DNA from: Allodiplogaster sudhausi
Taxonomy: Eukaryota; Nematoda; Chromadorea; Rhabditida; Diplogasteridae
Length of the DNA: 64,000 bases
Direction of reading: 5' to 3'
Assembly: GCA_945643635.1 (NCBI GenBank)
Contig: CALZFC010000145.1
Coordinates: 292,501-356,500 of the forward strand
Shown here: in pieces, positions 63,638-64,000 of the stretch
Layout: each line of letters begins with the position of its first letter
Position numbering within the stretch: the first letter of the stretch is position 1
The notes under the pieces: model-generated
Database searches by the model: none
What the model saw: the letters and a program-made list of their open reading frames with translations, nothing else
What the model was told of the DNA's origin: nothing
Position numbers and translations under genes: made by a program

Positions 63638-63913
63638 AGTCGTTCTCTGCTACCGCGAGCGTCTTTGGCGCCGTCGCCGCGCCGCGCCCCCCCCCCCCCG
63701 CCCGCCCCGCCGCCCCTGACAAGCCTCGCGACACGAAGAAAGGCGATAAGCTGAAAAAAGCCTCAGAATTTTTCGACGTCTGAAGTCGCGTGCTAAGGCT
63801 TCCTCTGCGGCGCACTCCTCAGAGAAGTCCGACCGGAACGCGCCCGCCCCGACTGGTTCCTTCGGTGAACTATGCAATCCTTCTGCGGAGAATGTGGTGA
63901 AGCCTTCCTCATA
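63638..63913 (+). CDS. possible Pro/Lys-rich exon with a frameshift
   Basis: After a CTTCAG acceptor at 63637 a GC-rich frame reads a proline-rich and then lysine-rich segment (PAAPDKPRDTKKGDKLKK) and stops at 63781-63783. A second frame continues smoothly from about 63775 (LKSRAKASSAAHSSEKSDRN) to a stop near 63913. A one-base change in the TTTTT at 63768-63772 would join them. It is either a decayed coding exon, a sequencing error in a homopolymer, or part of a gene running off the window. Confidence 0.3.
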
Positions 63914-64000
63914 ATTGGAGTTTAGAAAGATGGTACTTGGATTTTTTGAGGGAGGGTTTGGTGTTTTTGAAGCGGAGCCCCTGAATTCCTGCTAGAGGTT

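Overview
The window is a nematode-type nuclear genome segment. Evidence: an MSP-domain (major sperm protein) gene, a cuticle collagen with a furin-like site and Gly-X-Y blocks, a germline-type protein tyrosine phosphatase, compact multi-exon genes with short introns, and polypyrimidine-AG acceptors a few bases upstream of start codons that look like spliced-leader sites. Intergenic and intronic DNA is saturated with (GA)n/(CT)n microsatellites; most long open frames are translations of these (LSLSLS / RERERE) and are not genes. The species cannot be named from the sequence.

Layout. 1-6.7 kb: gene-poor, GA/CT-rich, holding a broken copy of a four-helix membrane protein gene (4.85-5.7 kb) and two decayed pieces of one exon of the proteasome gene rpn-1 (2.2 and 6.05 kb). 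6.76-8.25 kb (+): MSP-domain gene with a long Lys/Glu tail. 10.6-11.9 kb (-): cuticle collagen. 13.5-16.7 kb (-): mucin-like single-pass membrane protein of unknown role. 16.75-21.65 kb (-): a 5'-truncated LINE and a nearly full-length LINE with frameshifts. 22.2-23.9 kb (+): tyrosine phosphatase with intact catalytic motifs. 24.4-28.3 kb (+): two tandem four-helix membrane protein genes, one with a 4 x 167 bp exon/intron array and one with a 13-residue repeat tail. 28.55-30.14 kb: fold-back transposon with TA target duplication, followed by a third rpn-1 exon fragment. 30.95-41.32 kb (-): complete 17-exon rpn-1 (PSMD2), 928 aa, with a fold-back element in an intron. 43.3-50.5 kb (+): UDP-glycosyltransferase with two fold-back elements in its introns. 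51.2-57.7 kb (-): complete 19-exon glutamine:fructose-6-phosphate aminotransferase, 721 aa. 62.6-63.6 kb (+): small secreted, Cys-rich, probably GPI-anchored Ly6/uPAR-like protein.

The genes do not form a pathway. GFAT makes GlcN-6-P for UDP-GlcNAc; the UGT uses UDP-sugars; rpn-1 is a housekeeping proteasome subunit; the MSP protein and perhaps the phosphatase are typical of nematode sperm genes. The most unusual content is a set of large fold-back elements with different terminal repeats and target duplications (TA, TAA, 8 bp). Three of them carry tRNA-like (A-box/B-box) modules, three sit inside introns of rpn-1 and the UGT, and one inserted exactly at a 5' splice site. GC-AG introns are also unusually frequent, about nine of roughly 85 modelled.
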